62,718 nt of DNA from Arthrobacter alkaliphilus (GTDB taxonomy: Bacteria; Actinomycetota; Actinomycetes; Actinomycetales; Micrococcaceae), in NCBI RefSeq assembly GCF_021483235.1, contig NZ_JAKEEC010000024.1, forward strand, positions 388 through 63,105, read 5' to 3'. This document shows positions 31,729-40,172 of the stretch, piece by piece. Made by a program: the position numbers and the translations under genes. The notes beneath the pieces are model-generated. The model saw only the letters and a program-made list of their open reading frames with translations, was not told where the DNA came from and did not search any database. Every line of letters starts with the position of its first letter. The stretch's first letter is position 1.

Positions 31729-32211
31729 TCAGCCGTTGCGCAGAATGGCAGCCGCAGAGTCAAGACCTTCCTGCGTACCGACAGCCACCAGCAAATCACC
31801 TGTGTGAAGGACGACGTCGGGAGCCGGCGAGGGAACCACTTCGCCTTCGCGCATGATCGCCACGATCGAGACGCCGCTGCGGGTGCGGATCTGGGCTTTG
31901 CCCATGGGCTGGTTGTTGAAAGGGGAGTCAGCGGTGATGGAAAACTGCCGCGTGGCAATGCCGGGGATTTCCTTGTGGGCTTCGGCCAGCCGCATGGCGA
32001 TGTGCTGCCCGCCAAGGAGGTTGCCAAGGGCGGCGGCTTCGTCCGCGGTCAGGGGGATGGACGCTTGGCAGGTGTCGGGATCGTCCCACGTGGAGACGAA
32101 GAGCTCGGTCTCACCCTCCCGCATCTCGACAACACCGATCCTGCGTCCCGAGGCCGTGATGAAATCCTTGCGGACCCCGAGGCCTGGGAGTTCTGTCTCG
32201 TCCACGTTCAT
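31729..32211 (-). CDS. khtT: KhtT-like regulatory subunit with TrkA-C (RCK_C) domain
   Basis: This 160-residue cytosolic protein has an N-terminal part beginning MNVDETELPGLGVRKDFITASGRRIGVVEMREGETEL and a C-terminal TrkA_C domain (about residues 80-155: GVSIVAIMREGEVVPSPAPDVVLHTGDLLVAVGTQEGLDSAAAIL). In KhtTU systems this protein gates the antiporter in response to pH and nucleotides. The antiporter gene follows 5 bp downstream, so both form one operon. Confidence 0.9.
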   Translation of the reverse strand: MNVDETELPGLGVRKDFITASGRRIGVVEMREGETELFVSTWDDPDTCQASIPLTADEAAALGNLLGGQHIAMRLAEAHKEIPGIATRQFSITADSPFNNQPMGKAQIRTRSGVSIVAIMREGEVVPSPAPDVVLHTGDLLVAVGTQEGLDSAAAILRNG

Positions 32212-32246
32212 GACTACACCCTAGCCCTCTTGGAGGAGCGGCGGAA

Positions 32247-33755
32247 TCAGGCTTTGACAGTGCCGTTCAGCAACGCCACCAGGGCCTCGGAGACGGTCAG
32301 CGATGCGCCAAAGGTCACGATGTCAGCCCCGCCACGCGGCCACCCGCACTCGACGGCGATCACTGCGTGCCCTTCCGCCCTCAAGCGGGCGAACACGGTC
32401 CACAGCGGGTGCTCCGCGTCCAGGCCGCGCCCGACGACGGCGACCCGGGCGCCGTCGGGCACCTCGCCTTCGCCGACCAGTGCCGACCTTGTCGCGGCCG
32501 GGCCCCAGGGCACGCGGCCGACGGCGAAGTTGGTCCCGGTCTCCACCTGCACGATGGCCACCGGTTCCTCCCGGGCGAGCCATCTTTCCGCAGCTTCGGA
32601 TACCTCGAAGGCTTCGGCGATCCGTTCGCCGTCCAGCGACTTCGGCTCGCTAGGCTCACGTTGCTGCCGGCCCTGCGAGCCGAGTTGTCCCCTCATGGCG
32701 GCCTCCTGGATCTCCGCGGCGCCCGCGGCGGGGAAACGGGAGGACAGTGCGGCCGTGCGCGCAGCAGCGTCCGCGATGCGTTCCACGGGCAAGCGTCCCT
32801 CGTCCACGGCGTCCACAATTGCGGTGAGCGTTTGCTCGAAGAGGGCCGGGCTCGTTTCTGAACCGAGGCACAGCAGGTCCGCGCCGGCCATGAGCGCGCG
32901 GACGGCCGCTTCCGGAACGCCGGTCTGCGCGGATGCGCCAGCCATGTCCAAGGCATCCGTGATGATGACTCCGTTGAATCCCATGTCGCGGCGCAGCAGG
33001 TCCTGCAGGATGTGCGAGGAGAAGGTGGCGGGGTGGTGCGGGTCCAGGGCCTCGACCAGGATGTGGCTGGTCATGACGGTGGCACCGCCGGCCGCGACGA
33101 GTGCGCGGAACGGGACCAGCTCGCGGGCGTCCAGGGTGGCGGTGCCGGCCGTAACCCGGGGGAGCGCCAAGTGGGAGTCGACGGTGGTGTCGCCGTGGCC
33201 CGGGAAGTGCTTGGCACAGGATGCCACCCCGGCGTCTTCGAGCCCACGGATCCAGGCGGCGGTATGCCGGGCCACCAAATCCGGTTCGGCGCCGAAGCTG
33301 CGCACACCGATGACCGGATTGTCCGGAGCGGAATTGACGTCGGCATCGGGGGCAAGGTTGAGGTTGATGCCCAGGCCCGCGAGTTCGTTGCCGATGGCGC
33401 TGGCGCTCGCCGCGGTCAGCTCGATGTCGTCCAAGCGCCCCAGCACCGCGTTCCCGGGCTGCGGTGATCCCGTGAGGTAGTGCAGCCTCGTGACGTCGCC
33501 GCCCTCCTCGTCGACGGCGATGAGCGTGTTCGGCGAATGCGCGCGGAGCCCGGCGCAGAGTTCGCGCAATTGGACGGGGGACGCCACGTTGGTGCCGTAA
33601 AGGCACACGGCCGCCAACCCGGCGTCGTACGCTTCCAAGATCCAGACGGGGACTGCGATGCCGGTAAATCCGGGCATGAGGGTGTCTGCCGCGAGACGGC
33701 GGAGATGGGTCCCGGTGGCGAGAGCTTGGGTGGCGGAGGACTGAATCGTGTCCAT
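32247..33755 (-). CDS. nagZ: Glycoside hydrolase family 3, beta-N-acetylglucosaminidase
   Basis: This 502-residue GH3 enzyme has the NagZ signature ASCAKHFPGHGDTTVDSHLALPRV (K-H-F/I-P-G-x-G-D-x-x-x-D-S-H, where His acts as acid/base in this subgroup) and the nucleophile region MGFNGVIITDALDMAGA. The C-terminal 150 residues form an extra domain found in longer GH3 members. No signal peptide is seen, so it is cytoplasmic, which suits recycling of cell-wall GlcNAc-anhydroMurNAc or related fragments. The ATG at 33755 has AAGGAG upstream. The ROK regulator gene just upstream on the same strand suggests sugar-dependent control. Confidence 0.9.
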   Translation of the reverse strand: MDTIQSSATQALATGTHLRRLAADTLMPGFTGIAVPVWILEAYDAGLAAVCLYGTNVASPVQLRELCAGLRAHSPNTLIAVDEEGGDVTRLHYLTGSPQPGNAVLGRLDDIELTAASASAIGNELAGLGINLNLAPDADVNSAPDNPVIGVRSFGAEPDLVARHTAAWIRGLEDAGVASCAKHFPGHGDTTVDSHLALPRVTAGTATLDARELVPFRALVAAGGATVMTSHILVEALDPHHPATFSSHILQDLLRRDMGFNGVIITDALDMAGASAQTGVPEAAVRALMAGADLLCLGSETSPALFEQTLTAIVDAVDEGRLPVERIADAAARTAALSSRFPAAGAAEIQEAAMRGQLGSQGRQQREPSEPKSLDGERIAEAFEVSEAAERWLAREEPVAIVQVETGTNFAVGRVPWGPAATRSALVGEGEVPDGARVAVVGRGLDAEHPLWTVFARLRAEGHAVIAVECGWPRGGADIVTFGASLTVSEALVALLNGTVKA

Positions 33756-33819
33756 GTCCGGCTCCTTCAAAGGGTGCTTGGCTGTTTGGTCAGGGCTGGA
33801 ATCGGCGGGGGTGAGGCAT

Positions 33820-34971
33820 TCAGGCCACCCCAAGCTGGTTCCACAGGACCATCACGGCGGCTCCGCGCAGCACAATGTCCTGTGCGTCGGCCGCTAGACG
33901 GACGGACACCGGTGACGGGTCCTGGCGCAAGAGCCGCTCAAGCAGTGTCTGCTGAACGGCGTTGAGAAGGGGGCCTTCCAAAAGCTCCCGGGGTCCGCTG
34001 AGGACCACTTCGCCCAGATCGAGGGCGCCCACAACCGGAGCGAGGGCGATGGCGAGCCGCTCGCCTGCTTCCCGGAGCACGACGTCGGCTGCGGCCTGGG
34101 GTTCGGAGGTCGCCGCCGCTTCGGCCAGGGACCGTTCGAGGCTGGGAACGGACATCCATGTTTCGAGGCAGCCTGCCTTGCCGCACTTGCAGAGGGTTCC
34201 GCCGTCGGTGCCGACCGTGACGTGGCCGATTTCGCCAGCCGCCGAGTGGGCGCCGCGGGCACGCCGGCCGCCCACGATGAGACCCGAACCGACACCGCGG
34301 CCAATTTTCACGAGGACCATGTCGTCACTGCCGGCGCCGAAGGTGTGTTCCGCGTGGACGGCGGCGTCGGCGTCGTTCGAGACGAGGGTCGGCAAGCCGG
34401 TGCGCTCCTGGAGAAGATCGCGCAGTGCGACGTCCTTCCAGTCGAAGTTGGGGGCGGTGGTGACCACGCCGCGCGCATTCACGATGCCGGGGGTCCCGAC
34501 GCCGATCCCGAGCAGTGGGGCAGTGGCCCGCGCTGTTGCCTCGGACGCAAGTGCGAGGACCTGGTTGACCACGTGTTCCCCGGTTCCTTCAGTGAGGGTT
34601 TGTTCCACACGCTCAAGGATGTTGCCGTCAAGGTCGAGGACGGCCGCCCGCAGTACGGAATTTTCCGCCAAATCCATGCCGATCACTTGGAGGCCCCGGC
34701 GGTTGATGTCGACGAGGATGGCCGGCTTGCCGGGGCGGACTTCGTCGGACTGTCCCAATTCCACGACGTGGCCGCGATCGAGGAGGTCCGAGACGAGGTC
34801 GGACACCGTGACACGGGTCAGGCCCAGTGTCCGGGAAAGTTCCGCCCGGCTCATCGCCCCTGCGGAGTGGAGGGTTTGGCGCACCAAGGAGAGGTTGTGG
34901 GCGCGGCCGTCGGACGGCAGGGTTGCCGCGCCGGTTCGATCAGTGCGCCGGAGGTCACGAAGGGCTTCCAT
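33820..34971 (-). CDS. ROK family transcriptional regulator (NagC/XylR type)
   Basis: This 383-residue protein has an N-terminal winged HTH (SRAELSRTLGLTRVTVSDLVSDLLDRGHVVEL, about residues 40-72). A ROK sugar-kinase-like domain follows, with GIGVGTPGIVNARGVV, VKIGRGVGSGLIVGG and the zinc-binding HVTVGTDGGTLCKCGKAGCLETWMS (H and CxCxxxxC). It probably senses an amino sugar and represses nagZ and itself. Its promoter holds a perfect palindrome between the -35 and the start codon. It is transcribed with nagZ, 64 bp downstream. Confidence 0.92.
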   Translation of the reverse strand: MEALRDLRRTDRTGAATLPSDGRAHNLSLVRQTLHSAGAMSRAELSRTLGLTRVTVSDLVSDLLDRGHVVELGQSDEVRPGKPAILVDINRRGLQVIGMDLAENSVLRAAVLDLDGNILERVEQTLTEGTGEHVVNQVLALASEATARATAPLLGIGVGTPGIVNARGVVTTAPNFDWKDVALRDLLQERTGLPTLVSNDADAAVHAEHTFGAGSDDMVLVKIGRGVGSGLIVGGRRARGAHSAAGEIGHVTVGTDGGTLCKCGKAGCLETWMSVPSLERSLAEAAATSEPQAAADVVLREAGERLAIALAPVVGALDLGEVVLSGPRELLEGPLLNAVQQTLLERLLRQDPSPVSVRLAADAQDIVLRGAAVMVLWNQLGVA

Positions 34972-34975
34972 GTGA

Positions 34976-35007
34976 GTTAGTAAACTCTACTAACAATTAA
35001 AGATCAA
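34976..35007 (-). promoter_or_regulatory. Leaderless ROK-gene promoter with embedded operator
   Basis: On the minus strand, TTGATC (35002-35007) and TTTACT (34979-34984) are spaced 17 bp apart, and the -10 ends 7 nt before the ATG. GTTAGTA-AACTC-TACTAAC (34976-34994), a perfect 7-bp-arm palindrome, covers the -10 and part of the spacer. This fits autorepression. Confidence 0.8.
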
Positions 35008-35036
35008 GGGTTTTTCGCGGATTGTTGGGTAGGAAC

Positions 35037-35113
35037 GCACCCGCTGATGACGCATGCACCCGCTTAGGACACAGGCACCCGATAGACCGGGTGCGCCCGT
35101 CCTTTTCGGGTGC
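35037..35113. repeat. Inverted repeat array, 19-bp period, 3 + 2 units
   Basis: GCACCCG occurs at 35037, 35056 and 35075, each 19 bp apart. The inverse, CGGGTGC, occurs at 35088 and 35107, again 19 bp apart. The layout mirrors the 32-bp arrays (direct units, then inverted units) with a different core. It lies between the ROK promoter and the 3' end of the Atg22-like gene, and GCACCCGATAGACCGGGTGC (35075-35094) can form a hairpin. Confidence 0.8.
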
Positions 35114-35167
35114 GAAACGGGATCTGCGGCGCGGATGGAGAGGTGCGCACCAGGCCTGCATACGGGC

Positions 35168-36571
35168 TCAGCTCAGCGGAACGGTGGCGATTTCCGTCTT
35201 ATTGGGCGACTTGACGGGCAGGATCACCAGCAAACCGGCCAGGAGCACCACCATGATGCCCAGGATTCCCCAGCGTTGGGCCGCGCCCGGGGCCACCAAG
35301 GGGGTAGCCAAAGTGATGCAGAGGGTGAAAAGTGCCGGCGCCAGGAAGCTCACGGCCCGCCCGGTGGTGGCATAGAGACCGAACAGTTCGCCGGATTCGC
35401 CGTCCGGGGCCAGCCTTGCAAGGTATGCGCGGGAGGAAGCTTGCGCCGGTCCCACGAAGAGGCAAAGGAACAGCCCGAACACCCAGAACGTGGTGCTCCC
35501 TGCCCAATGGGTCCCGAAGAACATGTAGTCGCCGTTGCCAAGCACCAGGATCACGGTGCCGGCGAGCAGGAGTCCCGTAAGGGAAATGACGATGACGGAC
35601 TTGGGGCCGATCCTGTCGTCCAGGAATCCGCCGATCATGGCTCCAACGGCTGCCACCACGTTGCCGAAAATCGCAAAGAAGATGACTTGCTTGAGCTCGA
35701 ATCCAAAGGTCCCGGCGGCGATGACCCCGCCGAAGGTGAAGACGGCCGCCAAGCCGTCGCGGAAGATGGCGCTCGCGAGCAGGAAGTAGATGGTGTGCGG
35801 GCTGGTTCGATAGATGGCCTTGATCCGGCGGATCAGCAAACCATAGGAAGCCAGGAACCCGGGCCGGGACTCTGCCCTTTTCACGGAAACCTCCGGCACT
35901 GCGAAGAGGACCGGTAGCGCGAAGACGAAGAACCAGAGCGCGGAGTAGACAGCCACGAGCCTGATATTCAGGCTGTCCTGGGTGGAGGCCCCGAACCACT
36001 CAAAAGACGGCTGGACGAAAAGCTGCAGCACCGTAAGGAGCGCGATAATCCCGCCCAGATACCCCATTCCCCAGCCGAAGCCGCTCACTTTGCCGATATT
36101 GGCCGGGGTGGAGATCTGGGCCAGCATGGCGTTGTAATTGACGCCGGCGAACTCGAAAAACACATTGCCGAGCGCAACCAAGGTGACGCCCAGAAGCAGG
36201 AACTCGGGCTTGGGGAACACGAAGAAGCACGAGCCCGTGAGCACAGCCACGACGGCCGAGTTGACTCCCAGCCACAGTTTCCTGCGGCCACCGGCGTCCG
36301 AGCGTTGACCGGTGACCGGTGCCAGGAGCGCAATTGCGACGCCGGCAATCGCCAGCGCGGCGCCCAACGTCGCCGACGTCGAGTCTTCTCCGCCGAACGC
36401 CTTGGACGTCAGATAGACGGTAAAAACAAAAGTGGTCATGACGGCGTTGAAGGCCGCGGAACCCCAGTCCCAGGACGCCCACGCAAGGATCTGGCCCTTG
36501 TTCGACAGGGCAGGCCCTGAAGCAAGTTCGGATGCCGGATGCGGGGCCTCGGGCGCGGTTGCCATGTTCAT
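35168..36571 (-). CDS. MFS transporter of the UMF1/Atg22-like family
   Basis: This 467-residue carrier has twelve hydrophobic segments. The family marker ILAWASWDWGSAAFNAVMTTFVFTVYLTS is near residue 28. It also has LLAPVTGQRSDAGGRRKLWLG (motif A-like), GNVFFEFAGVNYNAMLAQISTP and GPAQASSRAYLARLAPDGESGELFGLYATTGRAVSFLAP, all typical of bacterial Atg22-like (UMF1) permeases. The substrate is unknown; the fungal relative exports amino acids from vacuoles. It is divergent from mrpA. Confidence 0.88.
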   Translation of the reverse strand: MNMATAPEAPHPASELASGPALSNKGQILAWASWDWGSAAFNAVMTTFVFTVYLTSKAFGGEDSTSATLGAALAIAGVAIALLAPVTGQRSDAGGRRKLWLGVNSAVVAVLTGSCFFVFPKPEFLLLGVTLVALGNVFFEFAGVNYNAMLAQISTPANIGKVSGFGWGMGYLGGIIALLTVLQLFVQPSFEWFGASTQDSLNIRLVAVYSALWFFVFALPVLFAVPEVSVKRAESRPGFLASYGLLIRRIKAIYRTSPHTIYFLLASAIFRDGLAAVFTFGGVIAAGTFGFELKQVIFFAIFGNVVAAVGAMIGGFLDDRIGPKSVIVISLTGLLLAGTVILVLGNGDYMFFGTHWAGSTTFWVFGLFLCLFVGPAQASSRAYLARLAPDGESGELFGLYATTGRAVSFLAPALFTLCITLATPLVAPGAAQRWGILGIMVVLLAGLLVILPVKSPNKTEIATVPLS

Positions 36572-36603
36572 GGTTGATAAACTACCTGCACCGAACCCAA
36601 CGT

Positions 36604-36631
36604 TTGACCGCCTGCTCCAACTTTTGACAAT
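36604..36631 (+). promoter_or_regulatory. Candidate promoter of the mrp operon
   Basis: TTGACC (36604-36609) and GACAAT (36626-36631) are spaced 16 bp apart. They lie 27 bp upstream of the mrpA start, which has GGAG before its GTG. Confidence 0.5.
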
Positions 36632-36657
36632 TCATCCCTGACTTTGCGGAGATTCCA

Positions 36658-39600
36658 GTGATCACAGTTCTGGCCGTGACCTTTGCAGCGGCAACTGTGG
36701 CGCCCTGGATCTTCCGGAAACTTCAGCGGAATGCCTTTTATGTCCTCGCAGCGGTTCCTTCCGCCGCCTTTGTTTGGTTGCTCCTGCAGTACGGCCGGAT
36801 CTATCCCGGAAAAGGCGGAAACCCCACGGGCGGCTTCATCGAAGAAACGCTCCCGTGGATCCCGAACCTCAAGATTGAATTCGCCTTCCGCATGGACGTT
36901 CTGGCGTGGGTGATGTCCTTGCTGGTCCTGGGGATCGGCGCGTTGGTCCTGGTCTATTGCGCACGGTACTTCAAGAACAAGGATGCCGACCTCGGCGGAT
37001 TCGGGGCCCAGCTGCTTGCCTTCGCCGGCGCGATGTTCGGCCTGGTGACCGCGGACGACCTCCTGATGATGTTCATCTTCTGGGAACTCACCACTGTCCT
37101 GTCCTATCTGCTGATTGGCTACGCGCGCACGCGCCTCTCAGCGCGCCGCTCGGCTTTGCAGGCGCTCATGGTGACCACCGCCGGTGGCCTGGCCATGCTC
37201 GTCGGCCTCATCATTCTGGGCCACGCCGCCGGAACGTACCGGATTTCAGCGATCATGACCCAAGCGGCCACCCTCGTCGGGGGACCCGCGCAAGATGCGG
37301 TTGCGGCCGCCGTCGTACTCATCCTGGTGGGTGCGATCACCAAATCGGCGCTGGTCCCGTTCCACTTCTGGCTCCCCGGCGCGATGGCCGCACCCACCCC
37401 GGTGAGCGCCTACCTGCATGCAGCGGCCATGGTGAAGGCCGGCATCTACATCGTGGCCCGCATGGCGCCGGGGTTCAGCGAGACCCCCTACTGGTTGCCG
37501 CTCGTGCTCGGGCTCGGCCTCGCAACCATGCTGGTGGGCGGGTACCGGGCACTCCGGCAGAACGACATCAAGCTCGTCCTCGCCTATGGAACCGTCAGCC
37601 AGCTCGGCTTCCTGACCATGGTGGTGGGTCTCGGACGGCCCGACGCCGCACTGGCCGGACTCGCGCTCCTGCTGGCGCACGGACTCTTCAAAGCGTCCTT
37701 GTTCCTGGTGGTGGGCATCATTGACCACCAATCCGGAACGCGCGACATCCGCAAACTCTCGGGACTGTACAAGTCCTCAAGGGCGCTCGCCATTGTGGCG
37801 GGCGTGGCCGCGGCATCCATGGCTGGAATACCTCCGCTGGCCGGATTCGTCGCCAAGGAATCGGTGTTCGAAGCGTTCGTCCACTACGTACCGGCTTCCC
37901 AACCGTGGGGGCTGGTCCTGCTGGTCGGCTTGGTGCTGGGTTCCATCCTCACCTTCGCGTACAGCGCGCGCTTCATGTGGGGCGCGTTCGCCACCAAGCC
38001 GGGAGTGGAACGGACTCCGTTCAAAGCCATCAAGCCCTCGTTCCTTGCGGCGCCTGCCATCTTGAGCTTCCTCAGCATCGTGTACGGTCTGTGGCCGGAT
38101 CCCGTTGACGGGTGGATCCAGCCATATGCCGCACTCTTTGTGGCGCCCGACGCCGGAACGAACCCAGCGAGCGCCAGCCACCTCGCGCTGTGGCACGGGC
38201 TGACACCCGCCTTGGGACTGACCGCCGTGACGGTGGCGGCCGGCGTCGTGATGTTCTATGCCCGCAACCTCGTGTCCCGGGCGCAAAGCCGGGTACCCGA
38301 CTGGGTGGACGGGGATCGCGCCTACCAACGCACCATCGGGGTCCTGGACGATGTGGCGGTGTGGGTCACCGGGCGCACCCAGCGCGGCTCCCTCTATTTC
38401 TACCTGACGGTCATTCTCACGGTTGCTTTCGCTGTCCCGCTGACGGCACTCATCGTGGCCAACAAGCCGCTCCCGGGCGCCCTCTATTTGATCGATCCGG
38501 GCTCTCCCCTCCAGCTGATCGCCGGGGCAGGAATTATTGTTGGCGCGTTCGCGGCTGTTCGTGCCAACAAGCGCTTCCTCGCTGTTCTGATGGTGTCGGT
38601 CACAGGTTATGGAATCGCGCTGATCTTCGCGCTGCAAGGGGCCCCGGACCTCGCGTTGACGCAAATGCTGGTTGAGACCATCATCCTTGTGGCCTTCGTG
38701 CTGGCGATGCGCAGCCTGCCTCCGGAGCTCCGGGACCGTACCGGCGGAAAATACCGGGTGGTTCGCGTCATTATTGGTGTGGCTTTCGCGGTCACCATGA
38801 TCTTCGTGGCGATCTACGCGATGGGCGCCCGCATCGCCGAGCCCGTGTCGCTCTCTTTCCCCCGGCTGGCCTACGAGGGCGGTGGCGGACTCAACGTGGT
38901 CAACGTGACGCTGGTGGACATCCGGGTGTGGGACACCTTCGGTGAGATCTCGGTGCTGGCCGTCGCCGCTACCGGTGTCGCGAGCCTGATCTTCGTCCGC
39001 AGCCGGGGTGAGCGCCTCAACAAAGCAGCCACAGTTCCCGAGGGCACTGTGGGTAGGCACGCCGGCGGGAGCAGCCCGCGCGAGGACGCCTCGCTGGAAC
39101 TCGTCCGCAAGTTCGCCGGCTCTCCCACGGACCCCTGGTTGGTGGCCGGCCGAACCCTTGCACCCGAACGGCGTTCCATCATTTTCGAAGTGGTCACCAG
39201 GCTGATTTTCCACTCGATGATCGTCTTCTCCGTGTACCTGCTCCTGGCGGGACACAATCTTCCGGGAGGCGGCTTCTCCGGCGGACTCACAGCCGGGCTT
39301 GCGCTGACCATCCGTTACTTGGCCGGCGGGCGGTTCGAGTTGCGTGAAGCCGCGCCGATCAGCGCCGGTATGCTGCTCGGAGCCGGTCTTGCCACGGCAG
39401 CCGCGGCGGGATTCGTGCCGTTGCTCCTGGGCGGCCAAGTCTTCCAAAGTGCCATCATCCCGTTCTGGCTGCCGCTGTTCGGTGACATCAAGTTCGTGAC
39501 CTCCACGTTCTTCGATATCGGCGTGTACCTCGTGGTGGTCGGGCTGGCCCTGGACGTGCTGCGCAGTCTGGGAGCCGAGATCGACGAACATTTCGAAGAA

Positions 39601-39720
39601 GGGACCGCCAGGCGAGGCGCCCGGGACTCAAGGGACGCCCGGCCGGACGTCTCTACCGCCAAGCCAACGGGCGTAACCGCGGCGCCATCGCCAAGCGCAC
39701 CCGGGGAGGGGACCCCATGA
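36658..39720 (+). CDS. mrpA: Mrp Na+/H+ antiporter subunit A with fused MnhB domain
   Basis: This 1020-residue membrane protein is the large Mrp antiporter subunit, homologous to complex I NuoL. It has the proton-path Glu in FIFWELTTVLSYLLIGY and Lys in ITKSALVPFHFWLPGAMAAPTPVSAYLHAAAMVKAGIYIVAR. The C-terminal 200 residues include an MnhB-like domain (IIFEVVTRLIFHSMIVFSVYLLLAGHNLPGGGFSGGLTAGLALTIRYL), so subunit B is fused and no separate mrpB exists. The tail after about residue 970 is Arg/Ala-rich and probably cytosolic. The GTG at 36658 has GGAG upstream. It is the first of six overlapping genes that exchange Na+ for H+ for alkali and salt tolerance. Confidence 0.95.
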   Translation: MITVLAVTFAAATVAPWIFRKLQRNAFYVLAAVPSAAFVWLLLQYGRIYPGKGGNPTGGFIEETLPWIPNLKIEFAFRMDVLAWVMSLLVLGIGALVLVYCARYFKNKDADLGGFGAQLLAFAGAMFGLVTADDLLMMFIFWELTTVLSYLLIGYARTRLSARRSALQALMVTTAGGLAMLVGLIILGHAAGTYRISAIMTQAATLVGGPAQDAVAAAVVLILVGAITKSALVPFHFWLPGAMAAPTPVSAYLHAAAMVKAGIYIVARMAPGFSETPYWLPLVLGLGLATMLVGGYRALRQNDIKLVLAYGTVSQLGFLTMVVGLGRPDAALAGLALLLAHGLFKASLFLVVGIIDHQSGTRDIRKLSGLYKSSRALAIVAGVAAASMAGIPPLAGFVAKESVFEAFVHYVPASQPWGLVLLVGLVLGSILTFAYSARFMWGAFATKPGVERTPFKAIKPSFLAAPAILSFLSIVYGLWPDPVDGWIQPYAALFVAPDAGTNPASASHLALWHGLTPALGLTAVTVAAGVVMFYARNLVSRAQSRVPDWVDGDRAYQRTIGVLDDVAVWVTGRTQRGSLYFYLTVILTVAFAVPLTALIVANKPLPGALYLIDPGSPLQLIAGAGIIVGAFAAVRANKRFLAVLMVSVTGYGIALIFALQGAPDLALTQMLVETIILVAFVLAMRSLPPELRDRTGGKYRVVRVIIGVAFAVTMIFVAIYAMGARIAEPVSLSFPRLAYEGGGGLNVVNVTLVDIRVWDTFGEISVLAVAATGVASLIFVRSRGERLNKAATVPEGTVGRHAGGSSPREDASLELVRKFAGSPTDPWLVAGRTLAPERRSIIFEVVTRLIFHSMIVFSVYLLLAGHNLPGGGFSGGLTAGLALTIRYLAGGRFELREAAPISAGMLLGAGLATAAAAGFVPLLLGGQVFQSAIIPFWLPLFGDIKFVTSTFFDIGVYLVVVGLALDVLRSLGAEIDEHFEEGTARRGARDSRDARPDVSTAKPTGVTAAPSPSAPGEGTP

Positions 39721-40172
39721 GTGTCAATTTGACCTTGTTGATCGTCATGGGAGTGCTCTATGCCTGTGGGATCTATTTGATCCTTGAGCGCAGCCTGACC
39801 CGTGTTCTCCTCGGACTCATGCTCCTGGCCAACGCCACCAACCTGCTGATCCTCGCGACGGGCGGCTATGCCGGACTTGCCCCGCTGTTCACCAAATCGA
39901 CAGATCCGCGCGACTTCAACGATCCTTTGCCGCAGGCCTTGATCCTGACGTCGATCGTGATTTCCTTCGCGGTGACGGCATTCATGCTCGGCATCATCTA
40001 CCGGACCTGGGCATTGGCACGGCAGGACGACATCCAGGACGACGTCGAAGACCGCCGCGTCGCGAAGACACCCAGCTTTGACGCCGAAGACGACTCGGTG
40101 GTTCCCGAAGAAACATCGGAATTCCCGGTCACTGCACTCACCGAAGCAGCCAAGGAAGGAGGCCCCTTGTGA
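39717..40172 (+). CDS. mrpC: Mrp antiporter subunit C
   Basis: This 151-residue NuoK-like subunit has three hydrophobic helices (LTLLIVMGVLYACGIYLILER, LTRVLLGLMLLANATNLLIL, ALILTSIVISFAVTAFMLGII). An acidic cytosolic tail (about residues 100-150) is rich in D and E, longer than in Bacillus MrpC. Its ATG overlaps the mrpA stop by four bases. Confidence 0.95.
   Translation: MSVNLTLLIVMGVLYACGIYLILERSLTRVLLGLMLLANATNLLILATGGYAGLAPLFTKSTDPRDFNDPLPQALILTSIVISFAVTAFMLGIIYRTWALARQDDIQDDVEDRRVAKTPSFDAEDDSVVPEETSEFPVTALTEAAKEGGPL

Noticed and set aside
35054..35917. Plus-strand open frame of 287 codons near 35 kb
   Set aside because: It overlaps the 19-bp repeat array and the antisense of the Atg22-like gene, and its composition is that of a shadow frame.
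37777..39591. Long antisense open frame (about 600 codons) opposite mrpA
   Set aside because: The plus strand clearly encodes MrpA with conserved motifs. The antisense product is low-complexity, rich in H, Q, D, E and R, typical of high-GC shadow frames.
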